From Lysobacteraceae bacterium PS02065 (GTDB lineage Bacteria; Pseudomonadota; Gammaproteobacteria; Xanthomonadales; Rhodanobacteraceae), in assembly GCA_029959555.1 (NCBI GenBank), contig JASCPI010000053.1, positions 1 through 32,435 on the forward strand: DNA of 32,435 nt. Direction: 5' to 3'. Positions 17,941-25,315 of the stretch are shown here, piece by piece. The notes beneath the pieces are model-generated. The model ran no database searches, was not told where the DNA came from, and was given only the letters and a program-made list of their open reading frames with translations. Made by a program: the position numbers and the translations under genes. Every line of letters begins with the position of its first letter. Within the stretch, counting starts at the first letter, position 1.

Positions 17941-20805
17941 ATGCCAAGCCGTACCATCAGACCTGCCGGCCATGCGCTGCCTGCGACATATCACCCTCGC
18001 GCGCTCCGACGCACCGTCCTCTGCACCGTGATCGCCGGCCTACTGGCGGGCCTGCCGCTGTCGGTGATGGCCGACGATGCAGGCGGCGGGGATGCGCTGC
18101 GTGCCGAGAATGCCCGCTTGAGGGCCGAGATCGAGAGCCTGCGCAGGGCACTCGGCACGCGTGACGACACCGCCACGGTGGAGCCGTCGTCGCCTTCGGC
18201 ACTGCCAGGCAAGGCATCGACGCAGGGCACGGCGGCCGTGGCGAACGATGCCCAGGTCGGCGACTCGCGGCTGCTCGATGCGGTCGTCGTCAAGAGCGAG
18301 GAGATCAAGGACGTCCCGAGCTCGATCTCGGCCGTCACCGGCGAGGAGCTCGAGAAGTTCCACGTCAACAACTTCCGCGACATCGTCAACCGCCTCGGCA
18401 ACGTGCGTACGTCGTGGCAGAACCCCAACACGGCCTCGATCTTCATCCGCGGCGTCGGCTGGGCCGCCGGCGCGGGCGTGCTCGATCCGAGCGTCGGCGT
18501 CAGCGTCGACGGCGTCGGACACGGCATCAGCTCGATTTCCGCGCTGAGCAACTACCTCGACATCGAATCGGTCGAGGTCGTGCGCGGTCCGGCCGGCACG
18601 GACGGCGGCAAGGCGTCGAACGTGGGGCGCGTGAGCATCACGACGCGCAAGCCCACGTTCGAACCGGAGGCGCGTGCCACGGTGACGCTGGGCCAGCTCA
18701 ACACGGTCATCGCAACGGCTGCCGTCGGGGGCGGGATCATCGACGACACGCTGGCCTATCGGCTCACGGTCAACCGCGAGACGGCCGACGGCCCGTACAA
18801 GAACGCCAACGACCGCAGCTACACCTGGCGCAACACGGACCGCACCAACGTGCGCGGGCAGTTCCTGTTCACGCCGAACGACCAGCTCGAAGCCAATGTC
18901 TCTTTCGACATCACGCCCGAAGGCCGCGAGATCTGCGAGAACTGCTTCTGGTTCAACAGCAAGACCCCGGCGACCTACGACTGGATCAACCCGGCGACGG
19001 GCCAGCCGGGACTGGTCAACTATGCGGAGGACGTATTCGGCAAGCTGCAGCGGCGCTGGTTCGCGCAGAATCCCGCGTACACGATCGACGACTACTATGC
19101 ACCGCGCGTCAACACGATCGGCGAGTACCCGAACACCTACGAGACGCGTGGAGGCACGGCGAACGTCGCCTACCGCTTCAGTGACCGCACCAGCCTGACC
19201 TCGATCACCGGCTACCGCGATTACCAGTTCTCGCAGGGCGCGGGTTCGCACACCGGTTTCGAATGGCTGCGCGCACCACGCGGCACGCAGACCAAGTACG
19301 AGCAGCTGAGCCAGGAGTTCCGCCTCGACTCCAAGCTCGCCGACACGCTCGACCTGAAGACCGGCCTGCACTACTTCCGCAGCAAGTTCCCCTACTACAC
19401 GCAAACCGAACGCTACGGCTCCGACGCCGGTGCGTACTACGCCACGGCTGCGCAATATGCCCTGCTCGACCCGATCAGCGCTGCCGACCCAAGCCTCGTC
19501 GATCCAGCCGGCCGCCTGCTGCTGTTGAACTCCGTCAACGGACTCGTGACGCAGCGTCGCGAGAAGTACGCCAACGACAGCACGTCGGCGTTCTCCGACC
19601 TCACATGGCAGGCCAGCGACGACCTCATCGTCAACGGCGGATTGCGCATCGGCCGCGAGAGTCGCGAGACCGAGGCCAGCAACGGCATCCTGTCGGACGG
19701 TTTCGCCTCCGCGCTCAATCCGGCCTCGGTGAACAACGTCTCGTTGAACGGCTTCGCGAGCAACGCCCAGGGCGCGCTGCTCGCGGGCAACACGGCCGAG
19801 CAGATCGCGTTGGCGAATTTCGTGGCGCAGCAGTACTTCGGCGTCGGCTCCTACGCGGCCCTGACCGATTTCCAGCGCAGCCAGGTCGCCGCGGCCAAGG
19901 CGATCCGCGCGGCGCGCATCGGCGGCCTGTACCTGCCCGCGACCGCCGAGCGCTATGAAGAAACGCTGTTCAACGCGACGATCGGCTCGAGCTACCGTGT
20001 CACCGACGGCCTCACCGTCTACGGCTCGTACAAGTACGGCGAGAAGCCCGGCATCGCGCAGATCGTCGGCGCGACGGCACTTGGCGGCAAGTCGCTTCCC
20101 GCGAAGAAGGAGTCGACGCGTGCGATCGAGCTCGGTGCCAAATCGCTGCTGCTCGACAACACCTTGTCGCTGACGGCGACGCTCTTCAGGCAGGACATCG
20201 ACGACTACCTGCAGAACACGTTCGTCTACGACGAGGTCCAGACCCAGCTCAACAACAACGGCTTGCCCGCGTATGTCGCGGCACTGGGCAACGTGCCGAA
20301 GGTGCGCACCAAGGGCCTCGAACTGGACGTGGGCTACTTCGGCATCCCGTACACGACGATCCGCTTCTCCGGCGCCTACACCGATGCGCAGTACGTGTCG
20401 TTCCCGCGTGCCCCGACGCCGGCCGAGCTCGGCGGCTCGAATCCCGCGGGCCCGTACTTCGATGCCAGCGACAAGACCTTGCCCGGCGCGCCCAAGGTCA
20501 GCGGAAACCTGTTCGCCGACTTCTCGTACCCGATCGCCGACCACTGGTCGTTCCACAGCAGCCTCAACTACAACTACCAGAGCAGCTACTACTCCGACAC
20601 GCGCCTGTCGCGCTACGCCTGCACCGACGCATTCGGGGTCACCGACCTGACCGTCGGCGTCGGCCGGAGGGACGGCAAGTTCGACGTGAGCCTCGTGGTC
20701 AAGAACCTGCTCGACGAGGACACCGGCATTCCGCTGACGTGGAACTCGTACAAGCCGGGCATTCCACGCTGGATCGGCGTGACCTTCAGCGGTTCGCTGT
20801 ACTGA
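17941..20805 (+). CDS. TonB-dependent outer-membrane receptor
   Basis: A 954-residue outer-membrane transporter energised by TonB. It has a signal segment (LRRTVLCTVIAGLLAGLPLSVMA), then a heptad-like stretch DALRAENARLRAEIESLRRAL, likely a short coiled coil ahead of the plug. The plug contains LLDAVVVKSEE (TonB-box-like), VPSSISAVTGEEL, IFIRGVG, DPSVGVSVDGV and IESVEVVRGPAG. The rest is a 22-strand-type barrel ending in WIGVTFSGSLY; the final aromatic residue is the assembly signal. Substrate cannot be read from sequence; no siderophore, heme or sugar genes are adjacent. ATG at 17941 is chosen because it best fits the signal peptide; earlier in-frame starts (17791, 17911) add unlikely residues. 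The OsmC-like gene follows after 31 nt, probably in the same transcript. Confidence 0.9.
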   Translation: MPSRTIRPAGHALPATYHPRALRRTVLCTVIAGLLAGLPLSVMADDAGGGDALRAENARLRAEIESLRRALGTRDDTATVEPSSPSALPGKASTQGTAAVANDAQVGDSRLLDAVVVKSEEIKDVPSSISAVTGEELEKFHVNNFRDIVNRLGNVRTSWQNPNTASIFIRGVGWAAGAGVLDPSVGVSVDGVGHGISSISALSNYLDIESVEVVRGPAGTDGGKASNVGRVSITTRKPTFEPEARATVTLGQLNTVIATAAVGGGIIDDTLAYRLTVNRETADGPYKNANDRSYTWRNTDRTNVRGQFLFTPNDQLEANVSFDITPEGREICENCFWFNSKTPATYDWINPATGQPGLVNYAEDVFGKLQRRWFAQNPAYTIDDYYAPRVNTIGEYPNTYETRGGTANVAYRFSDRTSLTSITGYRDYQFSQGAGSHTGFEWLRAPRGTQTKYEQLSQEFRLDSKLADTLDLKTGLHYFRSKFPYYTQTERYGSDAGAYYATAAQYALLDPISAADPSLVDPAGRLLLLNSVNGLVTQRREKYANDSTSAFSDLTWQASDDLIVNGGLRIGRESRETEASNGILSDGFASALNPASVNNVSLNGFASNAQGALLAGNTAEQIALANFVAQQYFGVGSYAALTDFQRSQVAAAKAIRAARIGGLYLPATAERYEETLFNATIGSSYRVTDGLTVYGSYKYGEKPGIAQIVGATALGGKSLPAKKESTRAIELGAKSLLLDNTLSLTATLFRQDIDDYLQNTFVYDEVQTQLNNNGLPAYVAALGNVPKVRTKGLELDVGYFGIPYTTIRFSGAYTDAQYVSFPRAPTPAELGGSNPAGPYFDASDKTLPGAPKVSGNLFADFSYPIADHWSFHSSLNYNYQSSYYSDTRLSRYACTDAFGVTDLTVGVGRRDGKFDVSLVVKNLLDEDTGIPLTWNSYKPGIPRWIGVTFSGSLY

Positions 20806-20836
20806 GCCATCCCACCTCACACAAGGCTTACAGACC

Positions 20837-22069
20837 ATGACACACCACGATTCCCGTCCTCCGCGCCAGCGACGCCTGCTCAGCCTGCGCGGCGGCCTTC
20901 TCGCCATCGGCGTGCTCGGCGCCATCGTTGCCCTGGGCAGCGCCACCCTGCATGCATCACGCGCCACCGCGGCGGCCGGCGCCGAAACGTCCGCTTCGCC
21001 GCTGAGCGACTACCTGACGCGCAAGCAGGCTGCATTGAAGGCCCTCGAGCAGAAGGCCACGACGCCGACCTCGATCACCGCCAAGGTCACGGCGGAGAGC
21101 CGCTCCGGCGTTCGCCGGCTGCGCATCCGCGACTATCAATATCTGAGCGACAGCGACCGCAGTTTCGGCGGCTACAGCCTAGGCGCCGGCTCGTGGGACA
21201 CCGAAGTCGGCGTGCTCGCCAGTGCGGTTGCCGACGAGTTCGTCGTCCAGGCCTCCAGGAGCGGCATCGCGCTCGACGGGGTCGAGGTGGTGTTCACGAG
21301 TCACCCGGACGACGCCGCGACCGAAAAGACGCACAAGGTGCGCTACCCACGCAATCTCTCCTACACGGCCTATCTCGAGACACCGGCGAGCGATGAACAA
21401 CTCGATACGCTGCGCAAGGCGGTCGAGCAGAACTCGGCCGTGCTCGCCCTCGTCACCGAGCCGCAACCGATCAGCCACGGCAAGGTCGTGCACACCCCGA
21501 GTGCGGCTACCCGCGATCCGAACCTGCCGCCGGGCCTGCGCGACTTCCTCGTCGAGAAGCGCCAGGCGATCCTGCGTCGCGCCGAGGAGGCAAAGGCCGG
21601 CAAGAGCGATCCGTACGCATTGCATGCGCGCGCGCGTGTCGAGCCGAACACCGGGTTGCGGGAAGTCCGGACGGGTGACCGCGACTTCCAGCTGATCCAC
21701 GACAGCAGCCCGGCGCTGCTCGGCTACGGTCTCGCGCCGACCGTCGAGGAGCACCAGCTCGGCGTGCTGGGCACCTGCCTCACGCACATCTTCGAGATCC
21801 AGGCCGCCACGCGGCAGGTCGTGCTCGACTCGCTCGAGGTGCAGGTCGAGGGCACCCTCGCGCCCCGCGCCGGCAAGGGCATCACGTCTGCTCCGCGCTA
21901 CAGCGACATCCGCTACACGGTCAACGTCGAATCGCCGGCACCATCCGCGGACATCGACCAGTTGCGCGAAGCGGTCGAAGCCTCCTGCCCCGTATACAAC
22001 CTCCTCAAGGACGCGCAGACGGTGAAGGGCGAGGTAAAGCGCGGGACGGCACCGAAGAAGGCGGCCTGA
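20837..22069 (+). CDS. Membrane-anchored tandem OsmC-like protein
   Basis: A 410-residue protein. A single N-terminal hydrophobic helix (about residues 20-40) should anchor or export it. Two OsmC-like repeats of about 170 residues follow. They align by eye: LSDYLTRKQAAL with LRDFLVEKRQAIL, GVLASAVADEF with GVLGTCLTHIF, and AVEQNSAVL with AVEASCPVY. OsmC/Ohr proteins reduce organic peroxides with two cysteines. Repeat 2 keeps both (C314 in LGTCL, C384 in SCPVYN), while repeat 1 has Ala130 and Ser200 at those positions. OsmC proteins normally work as head-to-tail dimers of two domains, so this single chain may form a pseudo-dimer with one live site (inference). The start ATG at 20837 has AAGG upstream. 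An ordinary cytoplasmic OsmC has no such leader. Confidence 0.78.
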   Translation: MTHHDSRPPRQRRLLSLRGGLLAIGVLGAIVALGSATLHASRATAAAGAETSASPLSDYLTRKQAALKALEQKATTPTSITAKVTAESRSGVRRLRIRDYQYLSDSDRSFGGYSLGAGSWDTEVGVLASAVADEFVVQASRSGIALDGVEVVFTSHPDDAATEKTHKVRYPRNLSYTAYLETPASDEQLDTLRKAVEQNSAVLALVTEPQPISHGKVVHTPSAATRDPNLPPGLRDFLVEKRQAILRRAEEAKAGKSDPYALHARARVEPNTGLREVRTGDRDFQLIHDSSPALLGYGLAPTVEEHQLGVLGTCLTHIFEIQAATRQVVLDSLEVQVEGTLAPRAGKGITSAPRYSDIRYTVNVESPAPSADIDQLREAVEASCPVYNLLKDAQTVKGEVKRGTAPKKAA

Positions 22070-22096
22070 CCGGATACGCGCCGCACGCGCCGAGGC

Positions 22097-22129
22097 CGGC
22101 GGTGGTGGGGTTCACGTCCACCACCGCCG
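22097..22129. terminator. Shared terminator of convergent OsmC and LytTR genes
   Basis: A perfect 12-bp stem, CGGCGGTGGTGG at 22097-22108 with its complement at 22118-22129, loop of 9 nt. It lies in the 73-nt gap between the convergent stops at 22069 and 22143. A clear T-run is missing on both sides. Confidence 0.7.
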
Positions 22130-22142
22130 CCTTGGACGCGAC

Positions 22143-22919
22143 CTACATCTGCTTGAACAGATGCAACCAGCTCCTGCTCACCGGCACCGTCTCGGGGCGG
22201 TCTCGCAGGTGGATCGTCGCGGCGTCGTCTTCGCGGACGACGTGGGCGATCGCGCGCATGTTGACGACGACGGCGCGGTGGACCTGGGCGAACAGCTGCG
22301 GATCGAGTTGCGGCAGCAGGTCCTTGAGCGGGATGCGCACGAGGGCGTCGGTGGGGCGGCCGGCGTCGCGCCAGGCGATGCGCGTGTACTTGGTGTCGGC
22401 GCGCAGGTAGTCGATGTCCTCGACGGCGATGAGGCGCAGCGTGGTGCCCGATTGCGCGCGCAGCCAGCGCAGCGGTTCCTCGCGCGGCTTCGCCTGAAGC
22501 AGTTCGGCGAATTGCGCGAGCACGGATTCGGCAAGCGCGGCCGGTGGCGCGGCGGCGAGACGTGCCTTGAGGCGCGCGACCGTGTCGGCGAGGCGCGCGG
22601 GTTCGACCGGCTTGACGAGGTAGTCGAGCGCGCCTTCGTCGAAGGCCTGCACGGCGTAGCGGTCGAACGCGGTCACGAAGACGACATGCGCGCGGCGTGC
22701 GACGTGGCGTGCCGCATCGATGCCGTTGAGGCCGGGCATGTGCACGTCGAGGAAGCAGATGTCGGGTGCGAGCGCGTCGAAGCGTTCTATCGCCTCGCGG
22801 CCGTTGCGCGCCTGCGCGACGATCTCGAGCTCGGGCCACGCCCGCGCGAGCTGCAGCACGAGCGCTTCGCGCAGCAGCGGCTCGTCGTCGGCGACGAGCG
22901 CGGTCGGTCGCGCGCTCAT
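22143..22919 (-). CDS. LytTR-type response regulator
   Basis: A 258-residue two-component regulator. The N-terminal receiver domain has the acidic pair DDEP (11-13), the phosphoacceptor D58 in CFLDVHMPG, T in VTAFD and K in YLVKPVEP. After a linker comes a C-terminal LytTR DNA-binding domain: LRLIAVEDIDYLRADTKYT, IPLKDLLPQL, FAQVHRAVVVNM, then VPVSRSWLHLFKQM. Phosphorylation by the kinase encoded just upstream (4-nt ATGA overlap) should switch binding to promoter repeats. Targets are unknown. The convergent TonB/OsmC pair, or its own operon, are reasonable guesses. A broken copy of the last 120 bases lies at 17564-17690. Confidence 0.92.
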   Translation of the reverse strand: MSARPTALVADDEPLLREALVLQLARAWPELEIVAQARNGREAIERFDALAPDICFLDVHMPGLNGIDAARHVARRAHVVFVTAFDRYAVQAFDEGALDYLVKPVEPARLADTVARLKARLAAAPPAALAESVLAQFAELLQAKPREEPLRWLRAQSGTTLRLIAVEDIDYLRADTKYTRIAWRDAGRPTDALVRIPLKDLLPQLDPQLFAQVHRAVVVNMRAIAHVVREDDAATIHLRDRPETVPVSRSWLHLFKQM

Positions 22920-24013
22920 GCCTTCACCTCGCGCAGCGGCAGGTCGAGTTCGGCACTCGTGCCGTGCGGGTACTGACCTTCGATACGCACGTGGGCGCCG
23001 ACGCCGAACGCGAGGCGCAGGCGCTCGCGAAGCGTCGCGAGTCCGGTGCCGAGCCCGGCGCGTTCGCTCGCGCCGAGGCCGACGCCCGTGTCGACGACAC
23101 GCATGAGGCAGCGCGTGCCGACGCGCTCGACGTGCACATCGATGCGACCACCCTCCTCGGCCGGATCGATGCCGTGGCGAACGGCGTTCTCGACAAGCGT
23201 CAGCAGCGTCATCGGCGGGCAGGCCTGCGCCTCCATGCCTTCGTCGACGTGCAGTGCGAAACGCAGGCGATCCGGCATGCGCAGGTGCATGAGTTCGAGG
23301 TAGGCGCGCACGAGGCGCAGCTCGTCGCCGAGCGTGGTCGCGCCGTCACCGAGCCGCGGCACGCTCGCGCGCAGGTAGGCGGTGAGGCTGTCGAGCACGG
23401 CGGGCGCGCGCGGCGATCCCGCGGCGACGAGCGCCTGCACGTTGGCCAGCGTGTTGAACAGGAAGTGCGGCGCGACCTGCGCCTGCAGCAGGCGCAGGCG
23501 TGCGTCGAGCGCCTGGCGCTCGAGTTCGCTGCGCGTGAGGTCGAGGGCCAGTTCGTGCTCGCGTGCGAGCGCTTCCTTCTGGCGCACGAGCGCACCGAGC
23601 GCGAACCACGGTGCGATCAGCACGCCGAACACGAGCAGCATGCCGAAGCCCGAGAGCCGGTCCGGCTCCTCCCAGAACGGCGGCGCGCCGGCCGGCGTCG
23701 AGGCCATGTAGATCGTCACCACGGCCACCGGCATGACCAGCGCGACCGCGACGACCTGCAGCACCCAGCGCGCGATCCAGCGCGGTAGGCGCGAGGGCCA
23801 TTGCTCGAACACGCCGAACGCGAGCATCGCGACGAAGGCGAGCATCGCCACGCGCACGGCGAGCGACCACCAGCCCGACTTCCAGCCGATACCGAGCAGC
23901 AGGCTGATCAGCAGCACGGCGATCGCGACCGCGCGCACACGGCGCCAGCCGAACATCAGCGCGAGGCCGCGCGGTCGATCGAAGGTGGGCGTCACGGGCA
24001 TGGCGGCGAGCAT
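22916..24013 (-). CDS. LytS-type sensor histidine kinase
   Basis: A 365-residue inner-membrane kinase of the His_kinase/YehU-LytS class. Four hydrophobic helices occupy about residues 27-135. A short coiled-coil stretch (LAREHELALDLTRSELERQAL) follows, then the phosphoacceptor motif QAQVAPHFLFNTLANVQ, in which H is phosphorylated. The HATPase part has LVENAVRHGI (N box), DTGVGLG (G1) and GTGLATLRERL (G2). No periplasmic sensor domain is visible, so it probably senses through its membrane part or through the DUF2306 protein encoded 28 nt upstream. ATG at 24013 is the first start; 24001 is possible, and neither has a strong ribosome binding site. The stop overlaps the regulator start (ATGA). 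Confidence 0.9.
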   Translation of the reverse strand: MLAAMPVTPTFDRPRGLALMFGWRRVRAVAIAVLLISLLLGIGWKSGWWSLAVRVAMLAFVAMLAFGVFEQWPSRLPRWIARWVLQVVAVALVMPVAVVTIYMASTPAGAPPFWEEPDRLSGFGMLLVFGVLIAPWFALGALVRQKEALAREHELALDLTRSELERQALDARLRLLQAQVAPHFLFNTLANVQALVAAGSPRAPAVLDSLTAYLRASVPRLGDGATTLGDELRLVRAYLELMHLRMPDRLRFALHVDEGMEAQACPPMTLLTLVENAVRHGIDPAEEGGRIDVHVERVGTRCLMRVVDTGVGLGASERAGLGTGLATLRERLRLAFGVGAHVRIEGQYPHGTSAELDLPLREVKA

Positions 24014-24041
24014 AGTGCAGCGGCAGGCGGCACTGCGTGGG

Positions 24042-24896
24042 TCACAGGCGCGGCCACCACATGATCATCGTCGCGGCACCGATGCCGAGCAGCGTCGCAC
24101 CGGTCGCCGCGAGCAGGAACGCGCCCATTGCGACTTTGGCCGCCGTGCCGCCGGCCTGCGCGCGCAGGAAGCCTTCGAGCACGAGCAGCGGCAGCAGCGA
24201 CTGCGCGAACGACAGCGTGGTCAGGGTGGGACCCGTGAACGTCCTCGGGTCGAAGCCGGCCGGTCCGCCGTTGGCGACGATCCAGGCCATGAGGCCGACG
24301 CGGAAGAACCACACGCCGCTGACCACGAGGAACAGGCGCAGCGCCCAGCGCCGATGAGCGTCGATCCGGCGCGCACGTGCGTGCCGCCACGCCATCGCCG
24401 CACAGCCCAGGATCAGCAGCGCGTTGACCGTGATGCCGAGGTGCTGCGAGAGGTCACCGACCGTGCCGCGCACCCACACCAGCACGAGGCCGCCGACGCT
24501 GAGGATCACCGCCGCGGCGAGGTAGATGCGGCCGACGACGCGATGGAACCCCGGCCAGTGCCGGCGCAGCGGAGGCAGTAGCTGCAGCGCACCGCCGACC
24601 AGGATCACCGCTGCGAACGCGAGGTGCAGCACGAGCACGCCCGCGAGGAAGGGCTCGTCCGCAGACGGCGCCTTCGGCAGCACCTTGCCCCACTCCTCGA
24701 AGCGCCCCGCGAGCGCGGTGCGGCCGTAGAAGCCGACGACATAGGCCGCAAGCAGGAGCTGGCCGAACAGCGCGACGCCGAGCCACACCGCGCCGGTGGT
24801 GCGCAGGAAGCGCGAGGCCTTGTCGTGCCCGACGCCCCGACCGGCTCGCATGGATGCCGGCGTGGTCACGGCATGGGCTGGAACGATGGAGGGCAT
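24042..24896 (-). CDS. DUF2306 multi-pass membrane protein
   Basis: A 284-residue protein with about seven membrane helices. Recognisable DUF2306 features are a first helix (VWLGVALFGQLLLAAYVVGFY), a polar loop, HLAFAAVILVGGALQL, and the motif FHRVVGRIYL followed by LGITVNALLILGCAA and the HRRWALRLFLVVSGVWF segment. The family function is not established to my knowledge. Histidines in the FHR and HRRW motifs may bind a cofactor or ion (inference). It is the first gene of an operon with the sensor kinase (28-nt gap) and response regulator, so it may supply or sense the signal. ATG at 24896 has GGAG 6 nt upstream, inside a hairpin described separately. Confidence 0.82.
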   Translation of the reverse strand: MPSIVPAHAVTTPASMRAGRGVGHDKASRFLRTTGAVWLGVALFGQLLLAAYVVGFYGRTALAGRFEEWGKVLPKAPSADEPFLAGVLVLHLAFAAVILVGGALQLLPPLRRHWPGFHRVVGRIYLAAAVILSVGGLVLVWVRGTVGDLSQHLGITVNALLILGCAAMAWRHARARRIDAHRRWALRLFLVVSGVWFFRVGLMAWIVANGGPAGFDPRTFTGPTLTTLSFAQSLLPLLVLEGFLRAQAGGTAAKVAMGAFLLAATGATLLGIGAATMIMWWPRL

Positions 24897-24900
24897 GGCG

Positions 24901-24929
24901 GACTCCGCGACATCGGTTGTCGTGGAGTC
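24901..24929 (-). promoter_or_regulatory. Hairpin covering the ribosome binding site of the DUF2306 gene
   Basis: In the mRNA sense GACTCCACGACA pairs with TGTCGCGGAGTC (12 bp, one G-U, 5-nt loop). The 3' arm contains GGAG, the only ribosome binding site for the ATG at 24896. If formed, it would hide the site. This is the geometry of translational control (thermosensor or regulated leader), but it could equally be a DNA operator palindrome. Confidence 0.5.
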
Positions 24930-25044
24930 TGTCGATGCGTGATGCGCGGAGCCCTGGAGCGGCGACGGATGACGTCATCGCGGGGACAGGACGCCGCGGG
25001 CGAGGATGGACGGCGCAGCGGCAGGACGTATGCAGGCGGTTTCG

Positions 25045-25258
25045 GAGGACGTCGGTGAGGTCGTGGCGGCGTTCACACGGCCACGCGCCTCGCCCCCTCT
25101 CCCGCGGCCCCTACCGCACCAGGGGAGGGGGAGTCGGGTGGTTGCGACGACGATGCCCCGGAGGAGATCGATCACGTCGTGGGCGGTGCTCACACGGCCA
25201 CGCGCCTTGCCCCTTCTCCCCGGCCCCTCTCCCGCAAGGGGAGAGGAAAGTCGAGCGG
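25045..25258. repeat. Two tandem copies of a C-rich intergenic repeat
   Basis: Units of about 96 bases at 25045-25140 and 25161-25258, period 116. The best-conserved core is CACACGGCCACGCGCC (25075-25090; 25191-25206), followed by a C-rich hairpin. In the second copy this is CCCCTCTCCC-GCAA-GGGGAGAGG, and in the first copy it is imperfect. They fill the gap between the 3' end of the DUF11 gene and the DUF2306 operon promoter. They resemble dispersed hairpin repeats common in GC-rich proteobacteria. The remaining bases at 24930-25044 hold no gene. Confidence 0.75.
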
Positions 25259-25273
25259 AAGCCTCGACGCGAT

Positions 25274-25302
25274 GCGGCCGCGCAGACACGCTGCGCGGCC
25301 GC
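25274..25302 (-). terminator. Terminator hairpin of the DUF11 gene
   Basis: A perfect 12-bp stem, GCGGCCGCGCAG at 25274-25285 and its complement at 25291-25302, with a 5-nt loop. It begins 13 nt after the stop of the minus-strand DUF11 gene. No T-run follows. Confidence 0.65.
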
Positions 25303-25315
25303 GAGCGGCGTCCGA

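Noticed and set aside
18040..20967. A 975-codon minus frame opposite the TonB receptor
   Set aside because: Arg/Val/Ala-rich with no family features, while the plus strand carries complete plug and barrel motifs.
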